This document shows, piece by piece, positions 1 to 12,300 of a stretch of 26,481 nt of DNA. This DNA is from Reticulitermes lucifugus (lineage: Eukaryota > Arthropoda > Insecta > Blattodea > Rhinotermitidae). The stretch lies in the NCBI GenBank assembly GCA_026260175.1, contig JAKCWW010003911.1, positions 18,106 to 44,586 on the forward strand. Reading direction: 5' to 3'. Both the position numbers and the translations under genes were made by a program. The notes under the pieces are model-generated. The model saw only the letters and a list, made by a program, of their open reading frames with translations, made no database searches and was not told where the DNA came from. How positions within the stretch are numbered: the stretch's first letter is position 1; every line of letters begins with the position of its first letter.

Positions 1-140
1 TAGAGGCTGAGTCAACCCCAGGGCCATAGTGCGACCGAAACGATTATGTCAATGAAAAATTCTGACATCATCGGGAATCGAACCCGCGACATTCCGGCTT
101 GTGGCGCAGTGCATCAACCAACTGTGCCACCGCGTGCCCC
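1..140 (-). repeat. tRNA-derived SINE, truncated by the window edge
   Basis: Read on the minus strand from about 140 downward, there is an A-box-like TGGCACAGTTGG (118-129) and a B-box GGTTCGATTCC (74-84), spaced as in a tRNA. A non-tRNA body continues to the window start. The 5' acceptor strand GGGGCAC has no complementary partner after the T arm, so it is not a functional tRNA gene. Transcription would be by Pol III from the minus strand. Confidence 0.75.
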
Positions 141-1490
141 ACAACTTTTATAAAGACCTTCAAATAACAGCATTGTAGGTACTTAATGTATTTCTGACAT
201 TTTGTGATAATGATCTACAATTTTCATGGCAAACTATCAAATGTCTGAAATATACATAATGGTAGATGGAAGGGATATCTACTGTCTTCTTAATTCATCT
301 GCATTTTATTTTGTGTTTTGACCCCCTTTCCTAGTTTCTTTATTTTCAGCCTTATTTTTTATTATTTTCATTGGTTTGTATGATTTTTATACTATACATT
401 TTCCATACAATGGACATTTATATACATAATGAAATGAAATGTACATGAATACGCATCTTAGCTGCTTACAAGTATGAGTCATCAATTTTATTATATATTT
501 TATCCTGTATTCATCTAATTTTAAGTTACAGAAATCTAACAACTATTTTACCTTCATATTTTCAAACTCACTGCTAAAACTGAAGGGACGACGTTTGAAT
601 GCAAACATTATTATTGAGTCCTGTATCATAATTTTATACACAGTTGCTCATTTATGCGCAGATATTGCAGCAATTTATTCTGTGATGTACATTTTACCAT
701 TTGCCAACAATAATGTTATTTTATAACTATATATGACCTTCGTGTACTATGTGCTCCGTGAGATGACTACAAACATTAGCCGAAACATGTTGGCGTCATA
801 TATGAAATAATGCAGTAAGTTGGAAATAAATTTAGTTACATTTATATAATTTTATTTGCCCTGATAGCTAGTGACTAGGCACAGGCTCAACAGCCAAGGA
901 ATCGTGTTTTGATTTCTGACAAACGCAAGAAATTTTCTTTCTCCTAAGTGTCCAGGCCAGCTCTGGGGCCCTACCACTCTCCATACTCAATGGGTACTAG
1001 GAACAAAGCTGCCAGGGCATGAAGCAGAGCATTCACCTCCATCTACTACTGGGTCAACACTGAGCACAGCTATACCCTAACTCCCCCATATGCTTTCACA
1101 ACATGCACAGGGTCAAGATTACCTTTTTACCCCATTTTATTCTGTTTAGCGTTCCTTTACCTTATTCACCTCTTTTACATCTTAAGTCCCTTTTCATCAT
1201 TCTGTCAGACCATTTTCAGGTCCACAGGTTCCCATTCAGTTACAATGCTCCTATTACTTTGCTCTTAGCCCCAGCTCCTCTCCTACCTTCCTAATTTCAC
1301 TGACCCTATTTTCTGGGATGATTTAATCTTCTAACCACAAATGGGAAGCAGAAGGCTCCTCCGAAACGTCCATACCTGTCTATCAAGCTACATGGCATCA
1401 CAGTCATGAAGATAGTAATCTCTCATACCTAAAACATTGGTCCTGTTACATAAGACCATGAGGATAACAACAGAAGCAGCCAGCCTCTAA
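141..1490. other. AT-rich non-coding stretch, no gene seen
   Basis: No exon with protein homology that I recognise on either strand. It is AT-rich up to about 860. A hammerhead-like/LINE-tail motif (GATGAC...TTAGCCGAAAC) lies at about 756-800. 950-1085 is GC-richer and looks like old dispersed repeat. The 63-codon frame at 1103-1294 is low-complexity and not supported. Confidence 0.5.
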
Positions 1491-1502
1491 AACGTGTACA
1501 AC

Positions 1503-1508
1503 TTTATT
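1503..1508 (-). terminator. Candidate poly(A) signal AATAAA (BCAS3 strand)
   Basis: The minus strand reads AATAAAGTTGTACACG. A nearer AATAAA on the same strand at about 3100 lies in the SINE tail and is an alternative. Choosing this site implies a 3' UTR of about 2.7 kb. There is no GU-rich element I would call diagnostic, so support is weak. Confidence 0.2.
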
Positions 1509-3055
1509 AATTTCAAAACAGGTAAAGCCCAAACAAAATTTCTCACATTAAAAATATTTGACCTAAAATATTATCAACTGGGTAATTCTTGTAACACATA
1601 AATGTGTAATTACAGAAAAAAAACACTCCATCAGGTGGATTCATATTCATCAAGCAAAGACGTCAGCCATACTTGTGTGGACACACACAAACAGGTTAAT
1701 TTCAAAATGCTGAAATGTAATACGTAACATATTCAGAAAATACCTAAGCAATGGGAAAATAACTTACATACATGAACTTCATGATGTAACAAACACGAGT
1801 AAATAACCGTGTGCCAGGATATGCAATCTTGCAGATATTTAATTCTATAAAATGCGTAACTTCAAAACACACCCAATCGTCTGATTATGACCATTTTCAC
1901 ATTATAACCTGCATATTAGGAACTTTCAATAGGACCTAACTTCTGAGAAATTTAATGATATGATGCAAGATTCAGAATTTGGTACCAGAGTTTATGTCTC
2001 GATTATAACATGGTATCAATGGAGAAGGGCTGAAACATTTATGGCAGCTTAAAAAAACTATGGTTTCAAACATCTGTCTGTTTGGGAAAACTGCTGGACT
2101 GCATGGTTCATCTAAAAAACCTGCAGCTATGTCTGAATGTTTTAAATAGGACACTGATGAGAAAATGCTTCTTTTCATTTTATATTCCTTACAAGTCTTT
2201 CCCACTTTCAATTTCCAGCATTCAATGTGTCATGCTTAATTCCTGTCATGTCTGCGTTAATCAATTTCTAGCTGAAACTCTGTTCCATACTATGCACAGT
2301 CTTGCTTCGAACAGTCCTACCAACATGCTCCACACTCCTCACACATAATTAAACAATCTTTTGATAGCCCTTAACAAAACTGCTGCCAGTCAGGGGTAGC
2401 TGCTTGAAACTGGTGCCCTAGGCAAACCATACAGTGCCGCCAACACTCCCCACCCCACAACCCCAACAGCAGATCTTAGCTGAGCACAATGCCTAAGTTA
2501 GGAGGTGTAAAAGTCCTAACTGAGGCACTGTGGAATTTACAACGATCACAATTTTTTAATCTGATACTTTCCTTTGAATCTGGCAAAAACCTAATTTGAT
2601 GAATGGATGAGCCACCCTTGAAGCCATCATCATACACATGTAAGTGGAACAAAAATGCATGCTGTTGCTTAGTTTAATGCTGAAAGGAGAGCAGCATGTC
2701 ATCACATATGGCAACTATACCTAACATATGAAGCAATTTGACAAAACACGTAATACAATTAAAATAAGGTGTTCGAACACCAGTGACATATATATATACT
2801 CTTCCAGAACATACATATGTATGGCTCTTGTGTGTTTAATAAACAAACAACGCAACCATCATCTAATTAATAACTGAAGTAATAAATAAACATCTGACAA
2901 TAAATAATAACATAACTTCAATACTTGCTCTGTACATAATGAATTCATTTACACCTGCAGATGTTACAAGTTCTGGGACAAGGCAGGGTGTTTTTACAAC
3001 ACTTGCATCACAAATCATCTGCAAAAGTGGTTCCCAGACTTTTCAAGCATTTTTT

Positions 3056-3313
3056 TTCCCAATGGCTCGACAGCCCCTTGGGGGCCTAGGCCGCATCATT
3101 TTATTTCGAGGCTTCACTATCACACACTTTTTAGACACACCACACTCGGTAGGACTCCTCTGCATGAGGGATCAGCCCATCGCAGAGACCTCTACCTGAC
3201 AACACACAACACATACAACAGACAGACATCCATGCCCTAGGCAGGATTCGAAACCACAATCCCAGCAAGCAAGCTGCCATAGACCCACACCTTAGACTGC
3301 GTGGCCACTGGGA
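3056..3313 (-). repeat. tRNA-derived SINE
   Basis: On the minus strand an A-box-like TGGCCACGCAGTCTAAG (3291-3307) and a B-box GGTTTCGAATCC (3244-3255) form a tRNA-like head. A body follows that ends in an A-rich CGAAATAAAATG and a GC-rich tail near 3060. The 3' limit is approximate. It sits in the presumed BCAS3 3' UTR and could supply a premature poly(A) signal on the sense strand. Confidence 0.7.
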
Positions 3314-4248
3314 TTGTTTCAAGCATTAGGACGACTTATTAACTTCAAAAAATTCTGTGACACCTACATACTGATAGCTCTACTTCTGGGCTCCATTAAT
3401 TGGGAAAATACACAATAAAAAAATATGACGGGTTCAGTAACCACAGAATATAGTCTAGTGAGGGGTGGAAGAAACAAGTTTCTTGTTGGCATACAATGTA
3501 GATGGCTGCCTCACAGTACAGCAAACAAAGTGATGCCTGGAGGAGCAAACACTTACTGCCAAACTGTATGAATGTGTGGAGACCTTGGCTTCCCAGGGTC
3601 TGCGGCTCACAAGCTGGGGATCACTGGTGTACAGTTAAATTGTGTAGAATTTGTACATAACATTAACTCGATCAAAGGACAAAAAGTATATAAATTTTAT
3701 ATATATACATATATATCAAGAAACACTACAGCAGCCTTAATGCTATGTTTGCTGCCCAAAGTGCACAAAACAGATGAAATGCATAACAGACAATTCAAGT
3801 CCTCTAAAACATACCATCGTCAGAGGCTCACAGAGTTTAATAAATTCCACTTCTTGGTATGAAGAAAGTTTAAAGAAAGAATTTATAGCTGTATGCAGTT
3901 GAATTTGTGCCTGTATGCAGTATCATATATTTAATCCTAATTAAATATCAAAAATAGGACTCTATTTGCAATAACTGCATATCACAACAAATTAGGTGAA
4001 ACACTACAGAGAATTCAGCTGGAAAATGTGTTTTCTTGAAAATAAATTGTACCATGCACATCTGGCCAGCAAACATATTAACACTATAGCATTAAGAAGC
4101 TGCTCAGCTTCAGTACAAGTTGCATACCTTTTAAACTTAATTTTCATATATACATCATTTTGAAGTTCTTTGTCTCAAAACTTGCATTCCTTATGCATGT
4201 TTTGTTATATCTAAAAATATAATAATCAATACATTAAACTTTAAAGAT

Positions 4249-6395
4249 TTAAGAACTTTGTACAGACTTTATCTTTTTCTTTTTCATTCTGCGACTTTTC
4301 TTGTTTGCCCCTTGTGATGCAGTGATACTTGTGGTCTCTCCATTGTCTGCCAGTTCATCATCATTGCCATTACTTTCCTCATTCAACTGAGAACAGTCCT
4401 CCTCAGTACCCACAAATACACTACTTTCTGATGTGTCAAAAACACCCAGAGATTTACTAGCGGCCATCATCTTGTTATAAAATGTTTGATCGCTACTTAG
4501 GGATTTATATGAATCCACAGTAAATTTATCTTTATGTTCATCACTGTAGTGATCTGTATCACCAGGCCCCTTACCAGCTTCAAACCCACGACAACTATCT
4601 GTATATGAAGTTGCCTCAATATGTTTCTGATTTGGGGAACCTTTGGCAATATCACTCCAAGATCGCTGAGGTGATATTCTCGAATCTTCAGCCTTCAATA
4701 AGACAGTTTCTGCACTGGCTGGGGCCACAGTTTCTCTCACCGGTGACCTGTTTATATTTGATGATGACACTATGCTGCTCCATGACCGTACAGGGGAAAC
4801 AAACACATCATCAAATGTTGATCTGAATACGAGATTTTCCTGGCTGCCTTGATTACTGCCTGCTTCGTGCTCAGTATTTCCTTCATAGGATTTATTTTCA
4901 GACCCCTCTAGTGTTTGATTTGTGGATTTTTCTTCTGCAACAGACTGCATAGTATGTGAGCTCTGTGTCCTTTCTTCAGACCTCTGAGTAAGTAATTCAC
5001 GATCAGAATCTCTAAGAGCTTCACGTGAACCATTCCCTCCCATTCCAAAGTGATGTTCATTAAATCTTTCATTCAGTGATGAAGAACACAACTTCACAGG
5101 CTCAATTTCTGGTAATGATACCAACAAACCACTCAATTTATCAAAAGAATTTCTGTTATCCCCAGAATCTGGCACAGTGACCAAGTCATTATCTTCCAGC
5201 AACAGACACTTTGAAACTTTGCTTTTTGTGTTTATTTTCTTAATAATGCCATGGGCACCAAAGGGACAAAGGCTTTCAATGTCCTCCAGTCTTGGTGTTG
5301 TGTCTTCATTGCCCTGGGTGTCCCGAGAATCTGATGAGGGAGCAATATGCATCAGCACTGAATGCGAAGCAGACATCTTGCCATCTTTACTCTCTCCTTC
5401 AAGGCTCCCCGCATAAACCTTAACGGACTTGTCACGAGCACATACAATGCTTGTGGCCTTATTCTTGTGGCTTCGTTTAGAACTCTTCATTTCTGAAAGT
5501 TTCACTGCATCCATGCTGAAAGGTGCTTCACAAAATGTACCTTCATCAGGTCTAGAACTTTTTCCCTTTTTCACATTTCCTTGAACACTTGGTTCATCAA
5601 TAATCAAGCTTTTTGCTAAAAACGATTTTGATTTACAACTTGTGTTGTTTCCGTCCTTTACGTTTGATTTCACCTTCTGTACCTCACAATCTTTGCTATT
5701 TTTATCATCCATGTCTCGTTTCACATTCATGTCTTGCACCTCAGTATAAGTGGTTTTTGAAACCAAGTTTTTTTGAGATCCAGTTTTTGATTCAATCACA
5801 TCTGCTCTCCTCTTACCACGGTCCTTTTCCCAAACAGCTGTTGACAAAGCTGATGGTCCATTTTCCAAAGTCAGAGTACTCAAAGGTGTCATTAATTCTC
5901 TGTGTTGTGTTTTGCCTACTGTAACATCATGCTTTTTCTTGCCTTCCTCTTGAGGGCACTTATTATCATCTCTTTTTTCATCCTGATGTTTGTTACTACA
6001 CTCTTTACCTGAAACATTTTGTGCACTTCCTTTACTTTTCCTTTGTGTTTCAGCTTCCATTTCACTGTTTTCACACTGTGATGGTTCATACCCTTTACTC
6101 AGTGCACAGCATTGAGGCTTTGATGCTGCTGGCCACCTAAAAGTGTCATCCAAAGAGGGAGAATCCTTCCTGATGCACCTGTGAAGCGGTTTCATCCCAT
6201 GCTCCTTCTCAGCAGATGATTCACATTCACTTGGTACTGCTGCCCCAAAGTCCGAAGCCTGTGAAGGGCCCCATTCCTCAGAAGGGAGAGACACAGTAAT
6301 AACAGTTCCAACTGGGTTCACGACTTTTTGGATGGGATTCGAGCTCTTCTTCCCTAGCTGAGCACCATGTTGCATTTCAACAATCACTCTTCTCC
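4249..6395 (-). CDS. BCAS3: BCAS3 terminal coding exon, long low-complexity C-terminal extension
   Basis: 2147 nt: two bases complete the Gly codon left open by exon 10, then 714 residues and TAA at 4249-4251. The acceptor is a pyrimidine-rich tttttctttttttcaag before GGAGAAGAGTG. The apparent first codon at 6387 is GTG inside the reading frame, not a start. Composition is Ser/Lys/Glu/Asp-rich and probably disordered, and I see no catalytic domain. A short motif occurs twice, VSPVRSWSSIV (about 4767-4800) and ISPQRSWSDIA (4645-4680). The tail is strongly basic (SRRMKKKKIK) and could be a nuclear-localisation or nucleic-acid/tubulin-binding patch. It is joined to BCAS3 by splice phase and lack of any competing start. 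I could not align it to the vertebrate C-terminus. Confidence 0.85.
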
Positions 6396-9300
6396 CTTGA
6401 AAAAAGAAAAAGCCAGAGGCAGGTTTTTTTGTATGTGTATATTAAAGTAAGAACAGAAAATAATAACTTTCAATGTTACATGGGACAGATTCATGACACA
6501 TTCATCTCATGATGACTGAACTTGAATGTAACTTCAAGCTGAGTAATCATGAACTGAGCACCAAAGACCATCTCTCTGAATCCAGCTTTTTAGTGGAGAA
6601 GGAACAAACAAATTCTTGGTCATATCATTCATGTCCCAATACGAACCTAACACAGGCTCTTACTGGGTGGATTTTTTATGTCCCAAACACTGACTCTGGC
6701 TAAATCTTGTGTTTTCACTGTCCTATATTCAACATATTTATATCAGCTTGTGACTCCATTTAGCCAGTCTGCAATGTAATGAAAGCTCTGGCACTACCAG
6801 ACAGGTAAATATTTGACACATATTATTCCCTACATACAATATATCAAATATGTTAAGGGAACGAAGGCTTATATATAGCTTCTGATTAGTTGGTTGACAA
6901 TATATAGTCAATCACAAAAACTAAGGGTACACCTACACCTTCTTTAACAATAAATTAATGATATAATTATTGATATTCAAACAGCATTCAACAGGATTCA
7001 GGTCTTCTGGGATGTGACACTGTGTTGATGGGTTAGTGGTTCCTGACCACAAAGTGTACACCTTCAAGGATCAAGGACTCTTACACCTTCAAGGTTATGG
7101 CACTCTAATTCTTTGAAACGTCAAGAACCACAAACCCAGCAACATGGCGTCACATCCCACAACACCTCAGTCTTCTGAAACACTGCTGAGAGAACCTCAA
7201 ATCTCACATTATTCACAGTATTCATGAGATGCTGAGACACACAAACAATTGTGTACCCACAACACCAGCAAAGTAAAATATGAGATCTGAGGGTCTCATG
7301 GTGGTATTGCTGAGACCTGAAGTAATCTGGGAGGTGATGCTGTTCAGTTGAAGGAGTTATTTCCCAAGAACTGAAGGATCACAGCTCCTTCATCTTTGTA
7401 AACAAGTAGTTCAGGATGAAGCCACCATGATCCTTTGAAATGTTGTGAACTACCTGCCCAACAATACAGTGTCACATCCCAGAAGACTTGACTCTTCAAA
7501 GTAAAAATATGTCTACATTTTGGAATGTGAAACTCACACAAAAATATTGAGTGACTTGGATTGGATTCACCAAAGACTTTCATCACAAAAAAAAACTGAA
7601 TAATGAAATTAGTGAACTTACGTTTATAAAATACACAATAAAAACTGACCATTCAGTGAGGCCATTACAATAAGGAATCATATGAAAACTACTGATTTCC
7701 AAAAACTGTGTTAAGAATGGTACAACAACAAATATCATTCACACCATGCACAAAAAGCCACAATCTGGTGGTCAACACAGAGCAACGCTAGTTAAAAAAA
7801 AATACAATTTCAACCATTATTCAGTGTTAGCAAAAGCATCCTGTGAGACCTTCCTCAGATTTCACACAGAAGTCCATAATACAGCTTTGTATGAATTGTT
7901 TGTTACAGCTTATCACTATCAGGACGGGGATAAAACCATCTCTACAAATCCTGCAAAGGCATGAATTATTAAAAAACAATGTAAGGAGACGTGAGGGATA
8001 TGAGCATGGGAACACAGGGCCACTGTGCACGTAACAGTTTTTATGAAGTGAGTCTGCCAAAACAAGTAACAAAAAGTTCTAGCAAGAACCTACAATGCCT
8101 GCTTTCTATCAAATGTCCCAATATACAAAGGAGCTTAAAAAAAATAAGGTAACAAATACTCTGTTGGCTAGAACTTTATTCTGACATCACAGTATACATA
8201 GCACGTGTGTAGCAGATGGTACACATCCGACCTCCACATAGTCACCAATGACGCTTAAGCATTTGTCCCACTCAGGCACCAAGGCTTGCATCTCAGCATA
8301 GAAGCAATCAGTGTCAAGTGTCTGTAATCAGGTTGTGACGGCTTGCATCACGTCAGTGTCTGCTGCGTATCGTTTGCCAGCCGAGTGCTTCTTAAGGGGT
8401 CCAAAGAGCTGTAAATCACTGGAGGTGATATCGTGACTGTAGCGAAGGTGGTCCATAACCTTCCAGCCACAATGTAACAAGTCACAAGTCCAGTTGGCAG
8501 TGTGGGGCCCAAGAAGCAGAACCCAAAAGGTACACTCTCTCTCATACCAAAGCCAACCACTGGACACTATATCTAACCAGCTCCATGGACATTCCATCTT
8601 CACAAACCACTTTCTAGTCTTCTCCTTGGTCTTCAAAGTAACATTCTTCCATGTGGTTTCCTTACCTTAATTCTGCAGGCACTCCTTTTTCTCACCCTAG
8701 CCACATCTGTAGCTGATCACAGCCTTCCAGACTTACTTCAATATCCTAACATAAAACAAGTTGCACGACTGCTGTTTCTGTGACCTTATCTTCAGCATGT
8801 TTGAAAGCACGAAGAACCTTTACAAATAAAACGCCACTGCTTCTCTTCTGTCACTATTCTATCATTATGTAAATTCAGTACACATGTAAATACGTTCAGG
8901 AACCGTTATGAACAAAAGAAGAAGATGGCAGCAATACACAGCAATGAAAGGTACGCGCGAGTCAACAGTACTGCATTACGTTTACTGTTTTAGCACAAAT
9001 GTAGATTACAACTTGCATGATTTCAGGCTTCCGCTGTGGTACGAACAAGGTCTCCACTCTTCTGTGATGTTACACAGTGTAACATCCCAGAAGACTCCAT
9101 AACTTGCATATTTGGTATTACAGTGATTACTGAATTGCTTTACTGAAGATTACTGTCTTCTGGAAAGTGACGCTGTGTAGTCTGGTAGGTGATGATTGAG
9201 AGGTCACAGGAATCCAATGCCTCCCTTACCAGTGCAGACGATCCCTACCTGGATGGAAGCACAGGGTTCACATCTACTAGACTACATGATGTCACATCCC

Positions 9301-12300
9301 AGCAGACAGTAATATCACAGCCACTGCCACCTACACCTAAAATGTAACATGTTGTATTGATGTCACGCGCTTCGATGAACATTTTTATGTGCAAACAATG
9401 ACACGTGCACAGATATCGCTCATATCAAGAGATTTTACGCTCAACCACTTAATTTAATTTGAGTGTTAGTACTCTGCCTCCAGGAGCATGATGCTCATAC
9501 CAAGTTTCATAGAAGTACAGAAGCCATAAAAGATCCTGCCAAAGAAACCACAATGTGTACTATGATGGAGAACCTCACTACGCTCTCATACTGCAGAACT
9601 CATCAAACACAAGAGTAAATATTCTGGCTTAAGGTGCAGACATGAGTTACATTTACTGTAGACATGACTGAAGACTAAACTAGCTAAGCAGAAATAAGAA
9701 ATCACTACATTAGAACATGCTGATCGTAAAATGTGTGTGTCAGTCAGTATTTCACAGCTTCTAAACACTTCTAAACAAAAAAGTTTCATGCTTCCTCACC
9801 TAAAAACAGGAACATGAAATAGTTACCTGTATCACGTGTTGGTATTCCTGGACTCTCCATCATGGCATCAGCCAAATCCTCACGCAGCTGAGACTCACCA
9901 AGCCCAGCTGAACCATCTGAATCAGCACCATCTGCTCCATATGCTTCAAGAAGTCTAGGCGACTGTTCATAACTACCTGCGGGCGAGAGACAAATTGTTC
10001 TCATAAACACAAGAGCAATGGGTTCTTCATCGAGTTCCAAACATCTGCTGCTACAGGGCACAAACAAAGGGAAGAGTAAGAAATAAAGAAAGCAAATGAC
10101 AAAGTAAGAAAGTCAATAAAGGAAGATGAACAAAGAAATAAATACAGGAAGAAAGATAAACAAGGGACGAAAGAAAATGTGAGCAGATTAGTGACAGTCA
10201 TGTTTTATACATTTTTGGTAGCTTCAATGCAGTAAGAATGAAAAACACTGTCGGATCCTAAAATGAAGCCTTGCCAGGATTTACAGAACTCTTTTACGTA
10301 CTTCCTGATCCAGATTCTATGAGAACGGGCACAATGGGGCGGGAACCACTGCTGATGGGCATGTTAACAGGATTGGAACGTGCTGGGCGTGATCCAGAAC
10401 CCACTCCAACCTCGACTGCTTCCAACTCAAGTAATGACAGTGGAGCCCTGAAAATATAAGTGACATTTCTTGCCTTGAAGTCAGTTTTAACATGAAGCAA
10501 CTGTACACTTTAACTTGTTCCACAATCAGACAGAAAATAACAAAATACTGCTAAACATGGCCTGGAGTCAGCTCAACCACGTTCAAATCCTCACTACACA
10601 CTTCCCCAAGATTCATCTGAATATCATAATTCTATTTCCTTCTAACTCATTCTTTTTTCTAAGAGGTGTCCAAAACAAATTCTGTACAATATTTTGTTTC
10701 AGTTCTCCCGCCGGATGTACACGCAGGACTGATATTGAACTCCTTGGCTTGATTACCTTAATAATATTACGACAAAAGTAATTTATTCATCTGTCTACAA
10801 GAATCCAGATCACTGGATAATTTGGCACATCATACGATAGCAACCTTACATTTATACATAGATCCTCAATATTTTTTTCATCTCTCTGATTTCACATGTT
10901 ATATACCTCACTCTTTTTTATCTAAACATTAACTTAAGCTGCTGTTTTAGACTAAAATATATATATATATTTACAGACATTCCTTCACTTTTGTCAATTT
11001 GATATTTGTGGCTTCACTTATTTGTGGTCAAGCTTCAAACGATATACTATCATACATTTTCTTTGACCAGTTTCCCACAGTGTCTCTTTGCGAGGTTTCT
11101 GACTCTTCTCAACATCTAACTCATGCATGCTACATCACAAGCATTTCGCTAGTAAATGCACAAAATATTGTAAAGTTTAGTGTCTTTTGTTACAAATTCT
11201 TTGCACCCATGATTCCATACAGAAAGATATGGGACTTGGCAATATACACATGACTAAAAGCTGTGAAGGGACAAAAGACTATGTACAATTCACTAAAACA
11301 GTATACTGTATATACATATTTATGGGTTCATGAACTTATCTGTGATCATCTCAGTACATACCCCTCAGACAGAAGTATGCTTCCACATGGTTACAAATCT
11401 GCAAGCACTGCATTTTAACCCATCTTCTTTGTTCTATTAACACAGAGCACTATCATGTTGCATAACAAACAATTTGTGATAATCTAAATAATCTTAGGTT
11501 CAGTTTTTCACATTTTCATAAACGCATTCTTATGTATTTGTTTAATGTTGATGTAACACAGATTTTTGGCATGTTCATATAGTCGCGAAAAGTGTCTGTT
11601 AGCTTTGTCATGTCGCCTGTCTGTCCATCCGTTCGCTGTCTGTCTGCATGTATCAGCATGACTCCCACTAGACAGATTTACGTGAAATTTGGTATTGAGG
11701 ACTTTTAGAAAATCTATCAAGAAAAAACAAATTTGGTTAAAATCAGGCAAAACAAAGGGAAGACCTAGTACATTTTATTGCTGTCGGTGACATTAAATCA
11801 CCATAAAAATGTCCTCTTTGAGTAAAATGGTATCAGGCTGTTAGGATAGCCAAAGAGGTATAAATGTTATGCTATATGTACATTACCTATATTCGTTCTA
11901 CATTCTCCATGTACACAAATCTACTCAATATTTTAAACAGAGTTCCTCATTAGTAACTAACACCTTGAAGCAGAGCCCATCTTCAGAAATCAAGTCATAG
12001 TGGTGGTCATGAAATTCCGTCTTTTATGGAACTCCAAGGCTCATTCCTACTAGTATTTTCCCCTTGGACTGCATCCTGAGCCATATGAACCCAGTCCATA
12101 CATTCACATCCTGTTTATTTAACAGCCACCTCAACATAATCCAGTTAATTCAAATGGTCTCATCCCTTCAGATTTTCCAACTACAGCTTTGTATGCATTT
12201 CTCAGTGTTTGTTTTAAATGTCTATGTTCTGACTACTTTGCCTTAACAAAAGACATATCACAGGGACCAGAAAATTTATTAGCTGAGCTCCCAAACACTG

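Larger units (their letters stand above)
1491..4248 (-). other. Presumed BCAS3 3' UTR and downstream flank
   Basis: This lies directly downstream of the BCAS3 stop on the minus strand, and no coding exon is recognised. It is AT-rich with a SINE at about 3056-3313, TA-rich runs at 2790-2805 and 3695-3715, and a GC-richer repeat-like patch at 2385-2470. How much is transcribed cannot be told from sequence. Small frames at 2082, 2939 and 3572 have no recognisable homology; that at 2939-3199 overlaps the SINE. Confidence 0.45.
6396..9826 (-). other. BCAS3 intron 10 (3.4 kb), repeat-rich
   Basis: Bounded by a phase-matched donor (gtaact) and acceptor (tttcaag). It contains the foldback element at 7002-7488, a mariner remnant at about 8118-8520, and a TA-flanked inverted-repeat element at 9151-9311. 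The remaining stretches (6400-7000, 7500-8100, 8640-9060, 9312-9826) show only short unsupported frames. Confidence 0.8.

Noticed and set aside
1-60. A further hammerhead-like site around GTGCGACCGAAACG near the left edge
   Set aside because: No pairing partner for a stem II and no CUGANGA core upstream; the sequence fits the SINE body instead.
61-140. A functional tRNA gene on the minus strand
   Set aside because: A and B boxes are present, but the acceptor stem does not pair and the sequence continues into a SINE body.
4249-6387. A stand-alone 712-aa single-exon gene starting at 6387
   Set aside because: The first codon is GTG inside a longer open frame. A good splice acceptor precedes it, and its phase matches BCAS3 exon 10, so it is treated as the last BCAS3 exon.
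10294-10301. Alternative exon 9 donor gtaaaa after AGTAC
   Set aside because: It leaves phase 2, incompatible with exon 10, whereas the gtacgt donor fits exactly.
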